A stretch of 64,000 bases of DNA from Methylobacterium terricola (lineage in GTDB: Bacteria > Pseudomonadota > Alphaproteobacteria > Rhizobiales > Beijerinckiaceae), in assembly GCF_006151805.1 (NCBI RefSeq), contig NZ_VDDA01000007.1:1-64000 (forward strand), read 5' to 3'. Of the stretch, positions 18,216-27,091 are shown piece after piece (position 1 is the stretch's first letter; each line of letters starts with the position of its first letter). A program made the position numbers and the translations under genes. The notes below the pieces were generated by a model, which searched no databases, had not been told where the DNA came from, and saw only the letters and a program-made list of their open reading frames with translations.

Positions 18216-19394
18216 ATGACGACCCGCGCCGCCTTCTGGCTCGCTCTCCTTCTCCCCTGGACCGTCGCGCAGGCCGGGGCGCAGCCCGTCGACGGCCCCG
18301 CGGCGCCGGCACCCGCCCGGCCCGCCCGGGCCGCCGCGCCCCCGCCGCGCGCACCCGCCCTGCGGGAGACCGCCGAGGATGTCGCGCTCGGCAGCCACCT
18401 CAACGCCAACACGGTGGCGGTGATCTCCGGCACCCCCGGCGGCACCTATTTCCGCATGGCGAGCGACCTCGCCTTCGTGCTCGACGGCGTCGACGACCTG
18501 CGGGTGCTGCCGGTGATGGGCAAGGGGGCCGGGCAGAACGCCTACGACCTGCGCTACCTGCGCGGCATCGACATCGGCTTCGTGCGCACCGATTCCCTCG
18601 ACCAGCTGCGCAAGGACAAGCGGGTCGGCAACGCCCGGTCGCACATCGCGTATATCGCCCGGCTGTTCAACGACGAGCTGCACGTCGTCGCCGGCCGGGA
18701 CGTGACCGACATCCGCCAGCTCGCCGGCCGGAAGGTGAGCTTCGACGTGCGCGGCAGCGGCACCGACGTGTCCGGTCGGGCGATGTTCGCCGGGCTCGGC
18801 CTCGCGGTCGATCCGGTCAATGTCGACCAGCCGACGGCCCTGGCGATGCTGGAGCGCGGCGAGATCGCCGCGATGGTCTCGGTGGCGGCCAAGCCCGTGG
18901 CGGTGCTGGCCGAGTTCCAGGGCGGCGACCGCTTCCGCCTGCTCGACGTGCCCTTCGCGGGCGGCGCGGCCGAGAGCTACATGCCGGCCGAGCTGACCCA
19001 TGCCGATTACCCGCTCCTCGCCTCCGAGGGCGCGCCGGTGCGCACGCTCGCGGTCGGCACCATCCTGGGAGCCTATAACTGGCCGAAGGGCAGCGAGCGC
19101 TACAATCGCATCGCCCGCTTCGTCGACGCCTTCTTCAGTCGGTACGACGCGTTCCTGAAACCGCCGCGGCATCCGAAATGGCGCGAGGTCAATCTGTCCG
19201 CCGAGGTGCCCGACTGGCCCCGCTTCCCCGCGGCGAAGGACTGGCTGGAGCATCGCGGCGGACAGGCGCCGAAGCTCGCGGCGGCGCCCGGCGAGGTGGC
19301 GCAGTTCCTCGGCCAGCGCCGGGGAGCGAGCGAGGTCGACCGCGACCAGCTGTATCAGGAGTTCCTGAAGTGGCGCGACGGGCGGGGGCGGTGA
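18216..19394 (+). CDS. TAXI family TRAP transporter solute-binding protein
   Basis: Exported protein of 392 aa with a signal peptide (about residues 1-23) and an Ala/Pro-rich linker. The body has the TAXI hallmark GTPGGTYFRMASDLAFVLDG, then LRVLPVMGKGAGQNAYDLRYLRGIDIGFV, and the conserved mid-domain VSFDVRGSGTDVSGRAMF. TAXI proteins deliver solutes such as glutamate or other carboxylates to 4TM-12TM TRAP permeases. No TRAP permease gene is nearby, so the partner is elsewhere or the protein acts as a sensor. Confidence 0.82.
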   Translation: MTTRAAFWLALLLPWTVAQAGAQPVDGPAAPAPARPARAAAPPPRAPALRETAEDVALGSHLNANTVAVISGTPGGTYFRMASDLAFVLDGVDDLRVLPVMGKGAGQNAYDLRYLRGIDIGFVRTDSLDQLRKDKRVGNARSHIAYIARLFNDELHVVAGRDVTDIRQLAGRKVSFDVRGSGTDVSGRAMFAGLGLAVDPVNVDQPTALAMLERGEIAAMVSVAAKPVAVLAEFQGGDRFRLLDVPFAGGAAESYMPAELTHADYPLLASEGAPVRTLAVGTILGAYNWPKGSERYNRIARFVDAFFSRYDAFLKPPRHPKWREVNLSAEVPDWPRFPAAKDWLEHRGGQAPKLAAAPGEVAQFLGQRRGASEVDRDQLYQEFLKWRDGRGR

Positions 19395-19511
19395 GGGGTC
19401 TGACGCCCTCTCCGTCATCCCGAGTTCCGTTCCGCTGCTGCGGAATGACATCGGGGGTATCGATTCCGTCGCCCGAGGCAGAATATGTTCTACGACTTCT
19501 GCGCCTCGTAA

Positions 19512-19689
19512 CCTCCCCCTTTCCCGGACGACCGGAACGAAGTGGAAAGAGATCCGGGATCCAGGAGATAAGTGCCGCGAAGCGGCTCTGAATGCTGCAC
19601 CGTTGCAGAAGTGCGGACGCTTCGCGATTTCTCGCGCTGGATCCCGGATCTCCTTTCGCTGACGCTCCAGTCGTCCGGGAAAGGGGGCG
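19512..19689. repeat. Composite palindromic element (~178 bp) between convergent genes
   Basis: Two nested inverted repeats: outer 18-bp perfect arms at 19515-19532 and 19670-19687, and inner ~20-bp arms at 19545-19564 and 19637-19657 with one extra base. The 72-bp core contains its own small hairpins. It lies in the 421-bp gap (19395-19815) between the convergent TAXI and livM genes; nothing else in that gap looks coding. The form suits a MITE-like or intergenic REP-type repeat that can also stop transcription from both sides. Confidence 0.7.
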
Positions 19690-19815
19690 TCTTACGATGA
19701 GCGGCTCATCGACCTCGCTGACGCTCGCATTCACAGAACGCCGAGGCCTCTCCCGACAACGACGGCGCCGGCCCATCGCAGGACCGGCGCCGCCTTCGTT
19801 CCGAGCCGGATACAG

Positions 19816-20805
19816 CTAGAGCGGCCGCTTCAGCATCCGGGCCACCAGCCCCAGGATTCCCTCGCGGAACACCAGCACGCAGACCACGAACACCACGCCC
19901 TGGATGATCGTCACCCAGGCGCCGAACTGCGCCAGGTAGTTCTCCATCGCGATGATGACGAAGGAGCCGAGGATCGGGCCGAACACCGTGCCCATGCCGC
20001 CGACCAGCGTCATCAGCACCACCTCGCCCGACATCGACCAGTGCACGTCGGTGAGCGAGGCGAGCTGGAACACGATCGCCTTGGTCGAGCCGGCGAGGCC
20101 CGCCAGCGTCGTGGAGAGCACGAAGACCGCGAGCTTGTACTGGTTGGCGCGGTAGCCGAGCGAGATCGCGCGGGGCTCGTTGTCGCGGATCGCCTTCAGC
20201 ACCTGGCCGAACGGCGAGTGGATGATGCGGTAGATCAGCAGCAGCCCGAGGAAGAAGATCACCGCGACGAGGGCGTAGAGCACCCGGTCGTCGGCGAGGC
20301 TGATCACCCCGAACAGGTGGCCGCGCGGCACCGCCTGGATGCCGTCCTCGCCGCCGGTGAACTTCGCCTGGAGCGAGAAGAAGAACACCATCTGGGCGAG
20401 CGCCAGGGTGATCATCGAGAAGTAGATGCCCTGGCGGCGGATGGCGAGCGCGCCGAAGACGAGACCGAGCAGGGCCGCCACCACGGTGCCGCCGAGGATG
20501 GCGAGTTCCGGGGTCAGGCCCCAGTACTTGGCCGTGTAGGCGGTGATGTAGCTCGCCATGCCGAAATAGGCGGCGTGGCCGAAGGACAGGAGGCCGCCAT
20601 AGCCGAGCAGCAGGTTGAAGGCCAGCGCGAACAGCGCGAAGCACAAAACCTTCATCAGGAAGACGGGATAGAGGATGAACGGCAGCACCGCGAGCAGGAC
20701 CGCGATGATGACGAAGACCAGGCGGTGAAAGGCCTTCACGTCCTTGCCCTCGGGCATGACGGCGGCGATCGGGGTGGCGTCGGCGGACGCCGCGGCGGAG
20801 GACAT
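19816..20805 (-). CDS. livM: Branched-chain amino acid ABC transporter permease LivM
   Basis: Inner-membrane permease of 329 aa with 8-10 hydrophobic segments and the LivM-type EAA-like loop (RDNEPRAISLGYRANQYKLAVF, given by key residues R-x-N-E-x-R-A). It is the last gene of a six-gene operon. The N-terminal ~30 residues are soluble. With LivH it forms the heterodimeric channel. LivHM-FG systems also carry urea, short amides or benzoates, so the name does not fix the substrate. Confidence 0.9.
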   Translation of the reverse strand: MSSAAASADATPIAAVMPEGKDVKAFHRLVFVIIAVLLAVLPFILYPVFLMKVLCFALFALAFNLLLGYGGLLSFGHAAYFGMASYITAYTAKYWGLTPELAILGGTVVAALLGLVFGALAIRRQGIYFSMITLALAQMVFFFSLQAKFTGGEDGIQAVPRGHLFGVISLADDRVLYALVAVIFFLGLLLIYRIIHSPFGQVLKAIRDNEPRAISLGYRANQYKLAVFVLSTTLAGLAGSTKAIVFQLASLTDVHWSMSGEVVLMTLVGGMGTVFGPILGSFVIIAMENYLAQFGAWVTIIQGVVFVVCVLVFREGILGLVARMLKRPL

Positions 20806-20830
20806 GGCAATCGTTCCTTCAGCGAGGCGG

Positions 20831-21718
20831 TCAGGCGGTGCGGCCGAACAGGCCGGCGGGCTTCACCAGCAGCACCAGCACCATGATGACGAAGATCACG
20901 GTCGAGGAGGCTTCCGGGTAGAACACCTTGGTCAGGCCCTCGACGAGGCCGAGGGCGAAGCCGGTGACGATCGAGCCGAGGATCGAGCCCATGCCGCCGA
21001 TCACCACGACCGCGAACACCACGATGATGATGTCGGCGCCCATGTTGGGGTTCACCGAGTAGACCGGGGCGGCGAGCACGCCCGCGAAGGCGGCGAGCGC
21101 CACGCCGAAGCCGTAGGTGAGGGTCAGCAGCAGGGGCACGTTGACGCCGAAGGCCTGGACCAGGGTCGGGTTCTCGGTCGCGGCCCGCAGGTACGCGCCG
21201 AGCTTGGTCTTCTCGATGACGAGCCAGGTGGCGACGCAGACGACGAGCGAGGCGACCACGACCCAGCCGCGATAGTTCGGCAGGAACATGAACGGCAGGC
21301 GCTGGCCGCCCGACAGTTCGGACGGGATCGCGTAGGGCAGGCCCGAGACGCCGTACTCGTTGCGGAACAGGCCCTGGATGATCAGCGCCAGGCCGAAGGT
21401 CAGCAGCAGGCCGTAGAGGTGATCGAGCTTGTAGAGCCGCGAGATCAAGAGCCGTTCGAGGATCACCCCGAAGATGCCGACGACGATCGGCGCCAGCAGC
21501 AGCGCCCACCAGTAGCCGAGGCCGGCGTAGTTCAGCATCATCCAGGCGACGAAGGCGCCCATCATGTACTGCGCGCCGTGGGTGAAGTTGATGATGTTCA
21601 ACAGGCCGAAGATGATCGCCAGCCCGAGCGACAGGATGGCGTAGAACGAGCCGTTGATGAGGCCGAGCAGGAGCTGGCCGAAGAGCGCCTGCATGGGGAC
21701 GCCGAGGATCGTGGGCAT
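20831..21718 (-). CDS. livH: Branched-chain amino acid ABC transporter permease LivH
   Basis: Permease of 295 aa with about eight membrane segments. The N-terminus FGQLLLGLINGSFYAILSLGLAIIFGLL and the loop with RAATENPTLVQAFGVN are typical of LivH (key residues G-L-x-x-G, R-A-x-x-x-N). It follows the binding-protein genes, separated by an 85-bp gap that holds a strong hairpin, and precedes livM by 25 bp. Confidence 0.9.
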   Translation of the reverse strand: MPTILGVPMQALFGQLLLGLINGSFYAILSLGLAIIFGLLNIINFTHGAQYMMGAFVAWMMLNYAGLGYWWALLLAPIVVGIFGVILERLLISRLYKLDHLYGLLLTFGLALIIQGLFRNEYGVSGLPYAIPSELSGGQRLPFMFLPNYRGWVVVASLVVCVATWLVIEKTKLGAYLRAATENPTLVQAFGVNVPLLLTLTYGFGVALAAFAGVLAAPVYSVNPNMGADIIIVVFAVVVIGGMGSILGSIVTGFALGLVEGLTKVFYPEASSTVIFVIMVLVLLVKPAGLFGRTA

Positions 21719-21764
21719 GGGGTCTGGCGACTCGCGTGGGGACCGGGCCGGGTTCGGGTTCGAA

Positions 21765-21792
21765 CCGGCGGCGCGTCGAGGCGCGCCGCCGG
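21765..21792 (-). terminator. Strong hairpin between the binding-protein gene and livH
   Basis: Perfect 11-bp GC-rich stem (arms 21765-21775 and 21782-21792) with a 6-nt loop, 12 bp after the binding-protein stop. There is no T tract on the minus strand, so it is more likely an mRNA-stabilising or partially terminating element that raises binding-protein output over permeases. Confidence 0.5.
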
Positions 21793-21803
21793 GTGGTCGA
21801 TTG

Positions 21804-23009
21804 TTAGCTCTTGTTCACCAGCGGGCAATTGCCCTGGCCGAGCGGCCGGAACGCCTCGTTGCCGGGGATCGTCGCCAGCGTCTTGTAGAGGTCCCACGGG
21901 CCCTTCGACTCGGCCGGCTTCTTGACCTCGAACAGGTACATGTCGTGGATCTTGCGGCCGTCGGCGCGGATCGTGCCCTTGCCGAACAGCGGGTCGTCGG
22001 TCGGGATCTCCTTCATCTTCGCCACCACCTTGGCTCCGTCGCCGGACGCCTTCAGGGCCTCGACGGCCTTGAGGTAGTGGATCACGCCGGCATAGACGCC
22101 GGCCTGCACGGCGGTCGGCTTCTTGCCGCCGGCCTGCTTGGCGAAGCGGTCGGAGAAGGTCCGGGTGGCGTCGTTGAGATCCCAGTAGAACGGCTCGGTC
22201 AGCACCAGGCCCTGCGCCACCTTCGGGGTCAGGGCGTGGATGTCCGAGGAGAAGATCAGCAGGCCGGCGATGGCCTGGCCGCCCTCGGTGATGCCGAACT
22301 CCGCCGCCTGCTTGATGGCGTTGATGGTGTCGCCGCCGGCATTGGCGAGCCCGATCACCTTGGCGCCGGACCCCTGCGCCTGGAGCAGGAACGACGAGAA
22401 GTCGGCGGTCGGGAACGGCGTCTTGACCGCGCCGATCACCTTGCCGCCGTTCTTGTTGACGACCTCGGTGGTGTCGCGCTGCAGGGCCTGGCCGAAGGCG
22501 TAATCGGCGGTGAGGAAGAACCAGGTATTGCCGCCGCGCTTGACCATCGCGCCGCCGGTGCCGTTGGCCAGCGCCACCGTGTCGTAGGTCCAGTGCACGG
22601 TGTTGGGCGAGCATTGCGGCCCGGTGAGGTCGGCGGTGCCGGCGCCCGAATTGATGAAGGCCTTGTTCTTCTCGCGGGTGACCTGGTTGATGGCGAGCGC
22701 CACCGACGAGGTCGGGACGTCGAAGATCGCGTCGACGCCGTCGCGGTCGTACCATTGCCGGGCGATCGAGGCGCCGACATCCGGCTTGTTCTGGTGGTCG
22801 GCGGCGACGATCTCGACCTTCAGGCCCTTTTCGGCGGCCTTGAAGTCCTCCACCGCCATGCGGGCGGCGGCGACCGAGCCCTCGCCCGAGATGTCGGCAT
22901 AGACGCCCGAGCGGTCGTTCAGCACGCCGATCTTCACCGGCGTCTGCGCGACCGCCTGACCGGCGGCGACGGCGCAGAGGGCACTGGCGAGCAACAACCG
23001 TTTCAGCAT
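21804..23009 (-). CDS. Branched-chain amino acid-type ABC substrate-binding protein (paralogue 1)
   Basis: Periplasmic LivK-type protein (type I periplasmic-binding fold) of 401 aa. The signal peptide is residues 1-22 (ending AVAQ). It begins with PVKIGVLNDRSGVYADISGEG, and the ligand-contact region ALAINQVTREKNKAF and the C-terminal GNCPLVNKS follow. The ATG at 23009 has a good RBS (GGGAGG). It is closely similar along its whole length to the next gene upstream, showing a tandem duplication. The variant opening (LNDRSGVYAD) is like amide/urea- or aromatic-type binding proteins rather than strict LivJ/K. Confidence 0.9.
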   Translation of the reverse strand: MLKRLLLASALCAVAAGQAVAQTPVKIGVLNDRSGVYADISGEGSVAAARMAVEDFKAAEKGLKVEIVAADHQNKPDVGASIARQWYDRDGVDAIFDVPTSSVALAINQVTREKNKAFINSGAGTADLTGPQCSPNTVHWTYDTVALANGTGGAMVKRGGNTWFFLTADYAFGQALQRDTTEVVNKNGGKVIGAVKTPFPTADFSSFLLQAQGSGAKVIGLANAGGDTINAIKQAAEFGITEGGQAIAGLLIFSSDIHALTPKVAQGLVLTEPFYWDLNDATRTFSDRFAKQAGGKKPTAVQAGVYAGVIHYLKAVEALKASGDGAKVVAKMKEIPTDDPLFGKGTIRADGRKIHDMYLFEVKKPAESKGPWDLYKTLATIPGNEAFRPLGQGNCPLVNKS

Positions 23010-23074
23010 CAAACATCCTCCCTGTGATGCCGCGCGCATGCGGCGGCCAATGCGATGAGATCCGGGCAGGCTTT

Positions 23075-23096
23075 CGCGCGGCGACGAGGCCGCGCG
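23075..23096 (-). other. Hairpin between the two binding-protein genes
   Basis: Perfect 8-bp stem CGCGCGGC/GCCGCGCG with a 6-nt loop, just downstream of the second binding-protein gene on its own strand. It parallels the hairpin after the first copy and may have been duplicated with it or help processing of the polycistronic RNA. Confidence 0.35.
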
Positions 23097-23110
23097 CCCG
23101 CTTCTCGGGG

Positions 23111-24343
23111 TTATGGCTTGGCGTCCTCCGCCCGCGCCGCCCGCATCGCGAGCGGGCAGCCGCCCTGGTCGAGAGGCCGGAAGGCCTCGCTGCCGGGGAT
23201 GGTCGCCAGCGTCCGGTAGAGGTCCCATTCGCCCCTGGAATCGGTGGGCTTCTTGACCTCGAACAGGTACATGTCGTGGATCTTGCGGCCGTCGGCCCGG
23301 ATCGTGCCCTTGCCGAACAGCGGGTCGTCGGTCGGGATCTCCTTCATCTTCGCCACCACCTTGGCCCCATCGGCGGCCGTCCGCAGGGCGGACACAGCCT
23401 TGAGGTAATGCAGCACGCCGGCATAGACGCCGGCCTGGGCGGCGGTCGGCTTGCGCCCCCCGAAACGGCGGGCGAAGCGGTCGGAGAAGGTCCGGGTGGC
23501 GTCGTTGAGGTCCCAGTAGAACGGCTCGGTCAGCACCAGGCCCTGCGCCACCTTCGGGGTCAGGGCATGGATGTCCGAGGAGAAGATCAGCAGGCCGGCA
23601 AGCGCCTGGCCGCCCTCCGTGAGCCTCAGCCGCGCGGCCTCCCGCACAGCGCCGATCGTGTCGCCGCCGGCATTGGCGAGCCCGATCACCTTGGCGCCAG
23701 AGGCTTGCGCCTGGCGCAAGGACGGTGCGAAGTCCGAGGCCGGGAACGGCGTCTTGACGCCGCCGAGCACCTTGCCGCCGTTGCGCAGGATCAGCGCCGT
23801 GGTGTCGCGCTGCACCGCCTCGCCGAAGGCGTAGTCGGCGGTGACGAAGAACCAGGTGTCGCCGCCGCGCTTGACCATCGCGCCGCCGGTGCCGTTCGCG
23901 AGCGCCACCGTGTCGAAGGTCCAGTGCACGGTGTTGGGCGAGCAATCCGGGCCGGTGAGATCCGCCGTGCCGGCGCCGGAATCGACGAAGACCTTGTTCT
24001 TCTCGCGGGTGACCTGATGGACCGCGAGCGCCACCGACGAGGTCGGCACGTCGAAGATCGCGTCGACCCCCTCCCGGTCGTACCAGACCCGGGCGAGCGC
24101 CGCGCCGACATTCGGCTTGTTCTGGTGGTCGCCGGCCACGATCTCGACGGCGAGAGCGTGGCCCTTCGCGCGGAAATCTTCCACGGCCATGCGGGCGGCG
24201 ACGACCGAACCCTCGCCCGAGATGTCGGCATAGACGCCCGAGCGGTCGTTCAGCACGCCGATCTTCACCGGCGTGTCCGCAAGCGCTGCCACACCCGGCG
24301 CGAAGCCCGCCAGCAGGGCCGTGAGGAGGATCCGCGGCCGCAT
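23111..24343 (-). CDS. Branched-chain amino acid-type ABC substrate-binding protein (paralogue 2)
   Basis: Second LivK-type binding protein, 410 aa, signal peptide residues 1-22. By eye it shares most residues with the adjacent paralogue (identical stretches at the N-terminus from TPVKIGVLNDRSGVYADI, and GTIRADGRKIHDMYLFEV later). Differences cluster in residues about 170-240 and in the C-terminus (EAFRPLDQGGCPLAMRAARAEDAKP). Its ATG shares one base with the livF stop, so it is translationally coupled to the ATPase. The two paralogues probably widen ligand range through the same permease. Confidence 0.9.
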   Translation of the reverse strand: MRPRILLTALLAGFAPGVAALADTPVKIGVLNDRSGVYADISGEGSVVAARMAVEDFRAKGHALAVEIVAGDHQNKPNVGAALARVWYDREGVDAIFDVPTSSVALAVHQVTREKNKVFVDSGAGTADLTGPDCSPNTVHWTFDTVALANGTGGAMVKRGGDTWFFVTADYAFGEAVQRDTTALILRNGGKVLGGVKTPFPASDFAPSLRQAQASGAKVIGLANAGGDTIGAVREAARLRLTEGGQALAGLLIFSSDIHALTPKVAQGLVLTEPFYWDLNDATRTFSDRFARRFGGRKPTAAQAGVYAGVLHYLKAVSALRTAADGAKVVAKMKEIPTDDPLFGKGTIRADGRKIHDMYLFEVKKPTDSRGEWDLYRTLATIPGSEAFRPLDQGGCPLAMRAARAEDAKP

Positions 24344-25092
24344 CAGACCCCGAGATAGGTGTGCAGCTTGTCGATGTTGGCGTCGAGCTCGGCGTTGGGG
24401 ATCATGTCGACCACCCGGCCCTGCTCGACCACGAAATGCCGGTCGGCCACGGTCTGGGCGAAGCGGAAATTCTGCTCGACCAGCACGATCGTGTAGCCCT
24501 CGGTCTTCAGCCGGGCGATGGTCCGGCCGATCTGCTGCACGATGACCGGGGCGAGGCCCTCGGTCGGCTCGTCGAGCAGGATCAGCTTGGCCCCGGTGCG
24601 CAGGATGCGGCCGATGGCGAGCATCTGCTGCTCGCCGCCCGAGAGCTTGGTGCCCTGGCTGCCCGAGCGCTCCTTGAGGTTCGGGAACAGGGTGTAGATC
24701 TGCTCGACCGTCATCCCGCCGGGCTTCACCCGCGGCGGCAGCATCAGGTTCTCGTAGACCGACAGGCTCGAGAAGATGCCGCGCTCCTCCGGCACGTAGC
24801 CGAGGCCCAGCTTGGCGATGTTGCGCGAGGCCATGGCGATGGTCTCGGCGCCGTCGTAGCGGATCGAGCCCTTGCGCTTGCCGAGGATGCCGATGATCGC
24901 GCGGAGCGTCGTGGTCTTGCCGGCGCCGTTGCGGCCGAGCAGCGTCACCACCTCGCCGGGCTTCACGTCGAAGGTGACGCCGTGCAGCACGTGGCTCTCG
25001 CCGTACCAGCCCTCGAGCCCCTGCACCGCGAGGAGGGGGGCGGTGCCCGCGGATGCCTGCGGGGCCGGCTTCGTCATCACCGCCTCAGCCAT
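24343..25092 (-). CDS. livF: Branched-chain amino acid ABC transporter ATP-binding protein LivF
   Basis: 249 aa. Walker A GRNGAGKTT is at residues 53-61, the signature LSGGEQQMLAIGRIL and Walker B LILLDEPTEGLAP follow, as typical for LivF. It overlaps livG by 8 bp upstream and the second binding-protein gene by 1 bp downstream. It pairs with LivG to power the importer. A ~15-residue Pro/Ala N-terminal extension precedes the usual start. Confidence 0.93.
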   Translation of the reverse strand: MAEAVMTKPAPQASAGTAPLLAVQGLEGWYGESHVLHGVTFDVKPGEVVTLLGRNGAGKTTTLRAIIGILGKRKGSIRYDGAETIAMASRNIAKLGLGYVPEERGIFSSLSVYENLMLPPRVKPGGMTVEQIYTLFPNLKERSGSQGTKLSGGEQQMLAIGRILRTGAKLILLDEPTEGLAPVIVQQIGRTIARLKTEGYTIVLVEQNFRFAQTVADRHFVVEQGRVVDMIPNAELDANIDKLHTYLGV

Positions 25093-25891
25093 GACCGGCT
25101 CCGATATAGGCTTCGACCACGCGGGGATCCTTCGACACGGTGGCGTAGTCGCCCTCTGCCAGCACCTGGCCGCGCGCCAGCACGGTGATGCGGTCGGACA
25201 GCGAGGCGACCACCGACAGGTTGTGCTCGACCATCAGGATGGTGCGGTTCTTCGAGACCCGGCGGATCAGCGCCGCGGTCCGGTCGACGTCCTCGTGGCC
25301 CATGCCGGCCATCGGCTCGTCGAGCAGCAGCATCTCGGGCTCGAGCGCCAGGGTGGTGGCGATCTCGAGCGCCCGCTTGCGGCCGTAGGACAGCTCGACC
25401 GCCGGCACCTCGGCGAAGTCCGACAGGCCGACCGCCTCGACGAGCGCCAGCGCCTCCTGGTTGAGGGCCCGCAGCACCGTCTCGGAGCGCCAGAAGTCGA
25501 ACGAGTCGCCGCGCTTGCGCCGCTGCAGGGCGATGCGGACGTTCTCCTTGACGGTCAGGTGCGGGAAGACCGCCGAGATCTGGAACGAGCGCACCAGGCC
25601 GAGCCGGGCCACATCCGCCGGCTTCATGCCGGTAATGTCGCGGCCGTTGTAGCGGATCGAGCCCGCCGACGGCGTCAGGAACTTCGTCAACAGGTTGAAG
25701 CAGGTCGTCTTGCCGGCGCCGTTCGGGCCGATCAGCGCGTGGATGGTGCCGCGCGTCACCTCGAGCGTCACGCCGTTCACGGCGCGAAAGCCCTTGAACT
25801 CCTTGGTCAACCCCTCGGTGGACAGGACGATGTCCCGGCCGTCAGCACCCGGTCGGGCGCGTCCCTCGGCGTGGGTGGTCGGTTGGGCCAT
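25085..25891 (-). CDS. livG: Branched-chain amino acid ABC transporter ATP-binding protein LivG
   Basis: 268 aa, first gene of the operon livG-livF-binding protein 2-binding protein 1-livH-livM. Walker A GPNGAGKTT is at 55-63. The signature is the LivG-type ELSYGRKRALEIA form (SYG instead of SGG), with Walker B LLLDEPMAGMG. The LivG-specific C-terminal extension (TVSKDPRVVEAYIGAGH) is present. The upstream gap holds two short palindromes. Confidence 0.93.
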   Translation of the reverse strand: MAQPTTHAEGRARPGADGRDIVLSTEGLTKEFKGFRAVNGVTLEVTRGTIHALIGPNGAGKTTCFNLLTKFLTPSAGSIRYNGRDITGMKPADVARLGLVRSFQISAVFPHLTVKENVRIALQRRKRGDSFDFWRSETVLRALNQEALALVEAVGLSDFAEVPAVELSYGRKRALEIATTLALEPEMLLLDEPMAGMGHEDVDRTAALIRRVSKNRTILMVEHNLSVVASLSDRITVLARGQVLAEGDYATVSKDPRVVEAYIGAGHG

Positions 25892-25927
25892 GTCGGCGCG
25901 TCACCCCTGCGTTTCCTCGCTCGCGCT

Positions 25928-25974
25928 TATGCGCGTATCGCATAGCGAAACAGCATGCCGCTGACAGAGTGTCA
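25928..25974. promoter_or_regulatory. Palindromes upstream of the liv operon (possible operators)
   Basis: Two dyads in the 123-bp gap before livG: TATGCG-n5-CGCATA at 25928-25944, and TGACA-GAG-TGTCA at 25962-25974; the latter overlaps a TTGACA on the minus strand that could be a -35 box. No regulator gene is adjacent, so the binding protein is unknown. Confidence 0.3.
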
Positions 25975-26014
25975 ACGGGTCGAAGCCGCCTCCGCGAGGG
26001 TGGATCCGGGCCTG

Positions 26015-27091
26015 TTAGGTCTTATTCACCGCCGGATCGGCGGTCGGCGTGAGCACCGCCCGGGCGGTGCGGGTGAGGCGGCGTTCGACGAGGCGGTGCA
26101 GCAGGATCGCCGCGGCGGCCGAGGCGGCGAGCATCAGGAGCACCAGCGGCCCGGGCCCGAGGATCGCCGCGAGGCCGGTCGCTTCGGCGACGACGCGCAG
26201 CCCCCGTACGACGAAGGGATGAGCGAGATAGAGTGCGTAGGACGCGTCTCCCAGCACGATCGCCGGGTGGAGCGCGCGGGTCGCGGCGCCGGCCTTCCCG
26301 AGCGCGGTCGCGGCGACCAGAAGGAGGGCGGGCCCGCCCCAGGCGATGAAGCGGGGGAGGGCGGGCGCCTCGCCGGCGAGCGACAGGAGGACGAGGCCCG
26401 CGACGGCCAGGGCGAGGCGCGCCGGTCCCGGCAGCCGCAGGCCCTCCTGCCGCGCCAGGGCGAGGCCGGCGCCGCAGGCGAATTCGAGGACGATCGGATC
26501 GCCCCAGAAGGCCAGCGGCACCGGCAGGGGCCGGACGATCGCGCCGACGAGGACGAGAGCGGCGAGGAGCGCGACCACGCCGAGCACGGCCCCCCGCCGG
26601 CCCCACGGCAGGACGAGGGCGAAGAGGACGTAGAACGCCATCTCGTAATTGAGCGTCCATCCGAGCGAGTAGAGCGGCAGCACCGTCCCGTCGGCCCGGG
26701 CCATCGGCCAGAACAGGTAGGAAGCGACGACGGAGAGCGGCCCCTCCGTGCCGGTGCCGACGAGGCCGGGCCTGAGCCAGACCAGCGCGAGGGTGAGCGT
26801 GGTGGCGAGCCAGTAGAGCGGCACCACCCGGGCGATGCGGTGGCCGAGGAAGACCCGCCGCGCGTCGGTCCGCCCGTGCAACGGGGCGGACGCGTGCACG
26901 ATGATGAAGCCGGACATCACGAAGAACACGTCGACCCCCGCCGGCCAGGGCAGCCAGGCAGCCGGCGCGAAGGGCAGGCCCGCCCGGGCGGCGAGACCCG
27001 CAGCCTCGAACTGTGCGTGGCCGGCGGCGACCATCAGGGCGGCCAGCCCTCGCAGGACCTGGATCAGCGGCAGGGGGGCGGGACGTGTCAC
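26015..27091 (-). CDS. Acyltransferase family protein (OafA/YrhL-like membrane acyltransferase)
   Basis: Integral membrane acyltransferase-3 of about 358 aa with roughly ten membrane segments. It opens with the family signature LIQVLRGLAALMVAAGHAQFE, holding the catalytic His, then VDVFFVMSGFIIVHA with the conserved Phe-x-x-Ser-Gly-Phe. The GTG at 27091 directly precedes this; the frame is open to an ATG at 27208 but the extra 39 residues are Arg-rich and unlike the family. Such proteins O-acylate exopolysaccharide, LPS or peptidoglycan. It is monocistronic; the target glycan is unknown. Confidence 0.85.
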   Translation of the reverse strand: MTRPAPLPLIQVLRGLAALMVAAGHAQFEAAGLAARAGLPFAPAAWLPWPAGVDVFFVMSGFIIVHASAPLHGRTDARRVFLGHRIARVVPLYWLATTLTLALVWLRPGLVGTGTEGPLSVVASYLFWPMARADGTVLPLYSLGWTLNYEMAFYVLFALVLPWGRRGAVLGVVALLAALVLVGAIVRPLPVPLAFWGDPIVLEFACGAGLALARQEGLRLPGPARLALAVAGLVLLSLAGEAPALPRFIAWGGPALLLVAATALGKAGAATRALHPAIVLGDASYALYLAHPFVVRGLRVVAEATGLAAILGPGPLVLLMLAASAAAAILLHRLVERRLTRTARAVLTPTADPAVNKT

